7,153 nt of DNA from positions 1-7,153 of the forward strand of contig RFJD01000041.1 of NCBI GenBank assembly GCA_003695015.1. Direction: 5' to 3'. The stretch is from Verrucomicrobiota bacterium. GTDB lineage: Bacteria > Verrucomicrobiota > Verrucomicrobiia > Limisphaerales > J093. The position numbers and the translations under genes are program-made. Shown piece by piece: positions 5,154 to 7,153 of the stretch (its first letter is position 1; every line of letters begins with the position of its first letter). The notes under the pieces are model-generated. The model was not told where the DNA came from, ran no database searches, and worked only from the letters and a program-made list of their open reading frames with translations.

Positions 5154-7153
5154 ACTTCCTGGCCCCATGGTTCTTGCTGGGCGCGGCGGCGGTGGCCTTT
5201 CCGGTGCTGTTCCATCTGGTGCGCCGGACCACCCGCGACCGGCTTCCGTTCAGCTCGCTCATGTTCCTGCGGCCCCACCCGCCGCGGTTGTCCCGGCGCA
5301 GCCGCATCGAGCACTGGCTGCTGTTGTTGCTGCGGGCCTTGGCGCTGGTGCTGCTGGCCCTCGGCTTCGCCCGGCCCTTCCTGATGCCCAAACCGGCCGC
5401 CGCCGCGGCCGCCGTTCCGGCGCTCCGACGCCTCGTCTTGGTGGACGTCAGCGCCAGCATGCAACGACCTCCGCTCTGGAACCGGGCCCGCCGGGCCGCC
5501 GAACGCACCCTGACCGAATGCGCCCCCGGCGACCAGGCCGCCCTCTGGCTCTTCGATCGCCAAGCCCGCCCCCTCCTGACCTTCGAGGAGTGGCGCACGT
5601 TGCCCCTCGATGAACGCCTGCCCCAAGTTCGCGCCCGGCTGGAGGCCGTCCGGCCCGGTTGGGCGGAGACCCGTCTCGATGCCGCTCTCATCCAAGCCGC
5701 CGAAGCGGTGGCCGACCAGCCGTCCGCGCCGGTCCGGCGCGAGGTCGTGCTGGTCTCGGACCTCCAGGAAGGCGCCCGCCTGAACGGTCTCCAAGCCCAT
5801 GCCTGGCCGGAGGGTGTCGCCCTCCGCATCCTCCCGGTCGAACCCGACCGCCCCGGCAACGCCGGCCTGGCCCAAGCCGGAGCCATTCAACCCGGACGCG
5901 ATGGCGGACCGCCCGTGCTGCGCGTCCGCGTGCAAAACGACGCCGCCTCGACCGTCGAGGCTTTCGAGCTGCGGTGGTTGAACGCCGCCGGCCGGCCGGT
6001 GGGCGAACCGGTGGCCATCCAAGCCCCGCCCGGCCAAGACCGGATCGTGCGGCTGGCCGTACCGGACATCACCCCGCCGCCCAACCGGGTCCACCTGACC
6101 GGCGATCCACAGCCGTTCGACAACGACCTTTGGGTGGTGCCGCCCGCCAAGACCAGGATCGGCGTCTTGTATCTCGGCCAGGACGTGCCGGCGCGGCCGC
6201 GCAGCACGCTCTTTTTCCTCCAACAAGCCCTGCAGACATCCGACCGCCTCGACGTCGAGCTGACCGCGCAAAAACCCGAAGAGCCGCTCGATCCGGTCGT
6301 CCTCGAGAACTGCCGGCTCATCGTGGTGGCCGCTCCGTTGTCCGGAAGCTCGTTGGACCGCGTGTTGGACCGAGCCGAACGCGGCGCCACGGCCCTGTTC
6401 GTCGGCGTCGATCCCTCCGGCCCAACCGCTGAGGCCGCCCAAGCGCCCGGGACGCCGGCCGATGCCCTGCTGGGAACCATCGACTTCAGCCATCCGCTGT
6501 TCGCTCCGTTCGCCGACCCGCGTTTCAGCGACTTCACCAAGCTGCGGTTCCATCGCCGCATCGCGCTGGACGAACCACCCGAAAGCGCCGGGGCCCGGGT
6601 GGTGGCGCGGTTCGACGACGGCACGCCGGCCTTGATCGAGACCCCGCGCGGCCGCGGCCGGGTGCTGGCGTTGGCGTCCGGTTGGTCCACCGACGCCAGC
6701 AACTGGGCGCTCTCGACCAAGTTCGTTCCTTGGCTGTTCGCCCTGTTGCAATGGAGCCGGGGCGGGATGAGCGAGGCGGTCGCGTACACCGTGGGCGAAC
6801 CGCTCCCGCTGCCGGAAGGGCGGGCCACCGCAGCCACCATGCGCCTGCCCGATGGCTCGACCCGGCCGGTGCCGCCGGAAGCCCGCTCCTTTGCCGGCAC
6901 CGAACAACCCGGCCTTTACCGGCTCAGTGCCGGGGACCTCGAGTGGATCTGGGCGGTGAACCTCGATCCGGCCGAGAGCCGGACGGCCCCGTTGGCGCCC
7001 GGCGAACTCGAGGCCTTTGGCGCGCCGGCCTCCGACGCTTCCGCGGCGATCCGAACCGTCGGCGCGGGCGCCCTGCCCTCCGGGCCGGAGATCGAGGCCC
7101 GCCAGAAGCTGTGGCGGTGGTTGCTGGCGGCCGCCTTGGGCGTCATCTTGCTC
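5150..7153 (+). CDS. BatA-type membrane protein with VWA domain, 3' partial
   Basis: The frame is open from the ATG at 5150 (ATGA overlap with the DUF58 stop) to the window end; 668 residues are visible. Residues 1-80 are the BatA N-terminal double-transmembrane domain: MNFLAPWFLLGAAAVAFPVL begins helix 1 (about 5-23), a loop carries LPFSSLMFLRPHPPR, and helix 2 spans about 56-76. A VWA domain follows (about 92-230) with the full MIDAS: D99-x-S101-x-S103, T174 and D204. Residues about 231-330 look like a beta-rich domain ending in the common PFDNDLW motif (322-328). Residues about 335-535 look like a Rossmann-type or glutamine-amidotransferase-like module (RIGVLYLG, then LIVVAAPLSG), with the KFVPWLFALLQW block at 524-535. 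A final beta region (about 546-645) leads into the start of a last membrane helix (LWRWLLAAALGVILL, 654-668), cut by the window edge. The bulk between the membrane helices likely lies in the periplasm. Named for Bacteroides aerotolerance genes, the family's molecular role is not settled; it is a probable MoxR partner. Confidence 0.92.
   Translation, partial: MNFLAPWFLLGAAAVAFPVLFHLVRRTTRDRLPFSSLMFLRPHPPRLSRRSRIEHWLLLLLRALALVLLALGFARPFLMPKPAAAAAAVPALRRLVLVDVSASMQRPPLWNRARRAAERTLTECAPGDQAALWLFDRQARPLLTFEEWRTLPLDERLPQVRARLEAVRPGWAETRLDAALIQAAEAVADQPSAPVRREVVLVSDLQEGARLNGLQAHAWPEGVALRILPVEPDRPGNAGLAQAGAIQPGRDGGPPVLRVRVQNDAASTVEAFELRWLNAAGRPVGEPVAIQAPPGQDRIVRLAVPDITPPPNRVHLTGDPQPFDNDLWVVPPAKTRIGVLYLGQDVPARPRSTLFFLQQALQTSDRLDVELTAQKPEEPLDPVVLENCRLIVVAAPLSGSSLDRVLDRAERGATALFVGVDPSGPTAEAAQAPGTPADALLGTIDFSHPLFAPFADPRFSDFTKLRFHRRIALDEPPESAGARVVARFDDGTPALIETPRGRGRVLALASGWSTDASNWALSTKFVPWLFALLQWSRGGMSEAVAYTVGEPLPLPEGRATAATMRLPDGSTRPVPPEARSFAGTEQPGLYRLSAGDLEWIWAVNLDPAESRTAPLAPGELEAFGAPASDASAAIRTVGAGALPSGPEIEARQKLWRWLLAAALGVILL

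Noticed and set aside
5051..6907. 618-codon open frame on the minus strand
   Set aside because: It lies opposite the DUF58 end and the BatA-type gene, whose plus-strand translation has clear domains and intact motifs. The minus-strand translation is Gly/Gln/Arg-rich low complexity with no recognisable domain, a usual shadow in GC-rich DNA.
1..7153. Search for tRNA, rRNA, CRISPR, insertion sequences, terminators or a phage or defence island
   Set aside because: No spaced repeats, no transposase or integrase, no T-tract hairpin and no RNA gene was seen; the block is continuous coding with uniform composition.

Overview
The window is a GC-rich (roughly two-thirds G+C by eye), densely packed, single-strand block of five genes, all on the plus strand and very likely one operon. 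The first gene is cut at the left edge and the last at the right edge. Gene content is the MoxR AAA+ ATPase / DUF58 / BatA-type von Willebrand factor A (VWA) cluster, with a secreted DUF4159 protein and a TPR-metallopeptidase protein in front. Gene order, high GC, near-absence of Shine-Dalgarno motifs and protein style suggest Verrucomicrobiota, or failing that a related PVC-group or planctomycete bacterium. This placement is inference; the window has no rRNA or other marker gene.

Layout: 1-2205, C-terminal part of a TPR protein with a central HEFAH zinc peptidase (peptidase MA-like) domain; 2202-3089, secreted DUF4159 protein; 3090-3154, short pyrimidine-rich spacer holding a possible 15-codon upstream ORF; 3155-4198, MoxR-family AAA+ ATPase; 4206-5153, soluble DUF58 protein with a complete MIDAS metal site; 5150-7153 (open), BatA-type membrane protein with two N-terminal helices, a VWA domain with a complete MIDAS and a long C-terminal region heading into another membrane helix. 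Junctions are ATGA overlaps or gaps of a few bases, except the 65-base spacer.

Working model (inference from families and context): the MoxR ATPase acts as a chaperone-like remodeler that works with the DUF58 and VWA proteins, which would bind partners through their metal sites. BatA places one VWA module at the membrane. The DUF4159 protein would act outside the cytoplasm, and the TPR-peptidase may be a substrate or effector of the same machine. The MoxR/DUF58/BatA core is a known but poorly understood arrangement. The less described part is its apparent translational coupling to a TPR-peptidase MA protein and a stand-alone DUF4159 protein. No RNA gene, mobile element, CRISPR array, terminator or convincing promoter was seen, and no gene-free stretch exceeds 300 bases.
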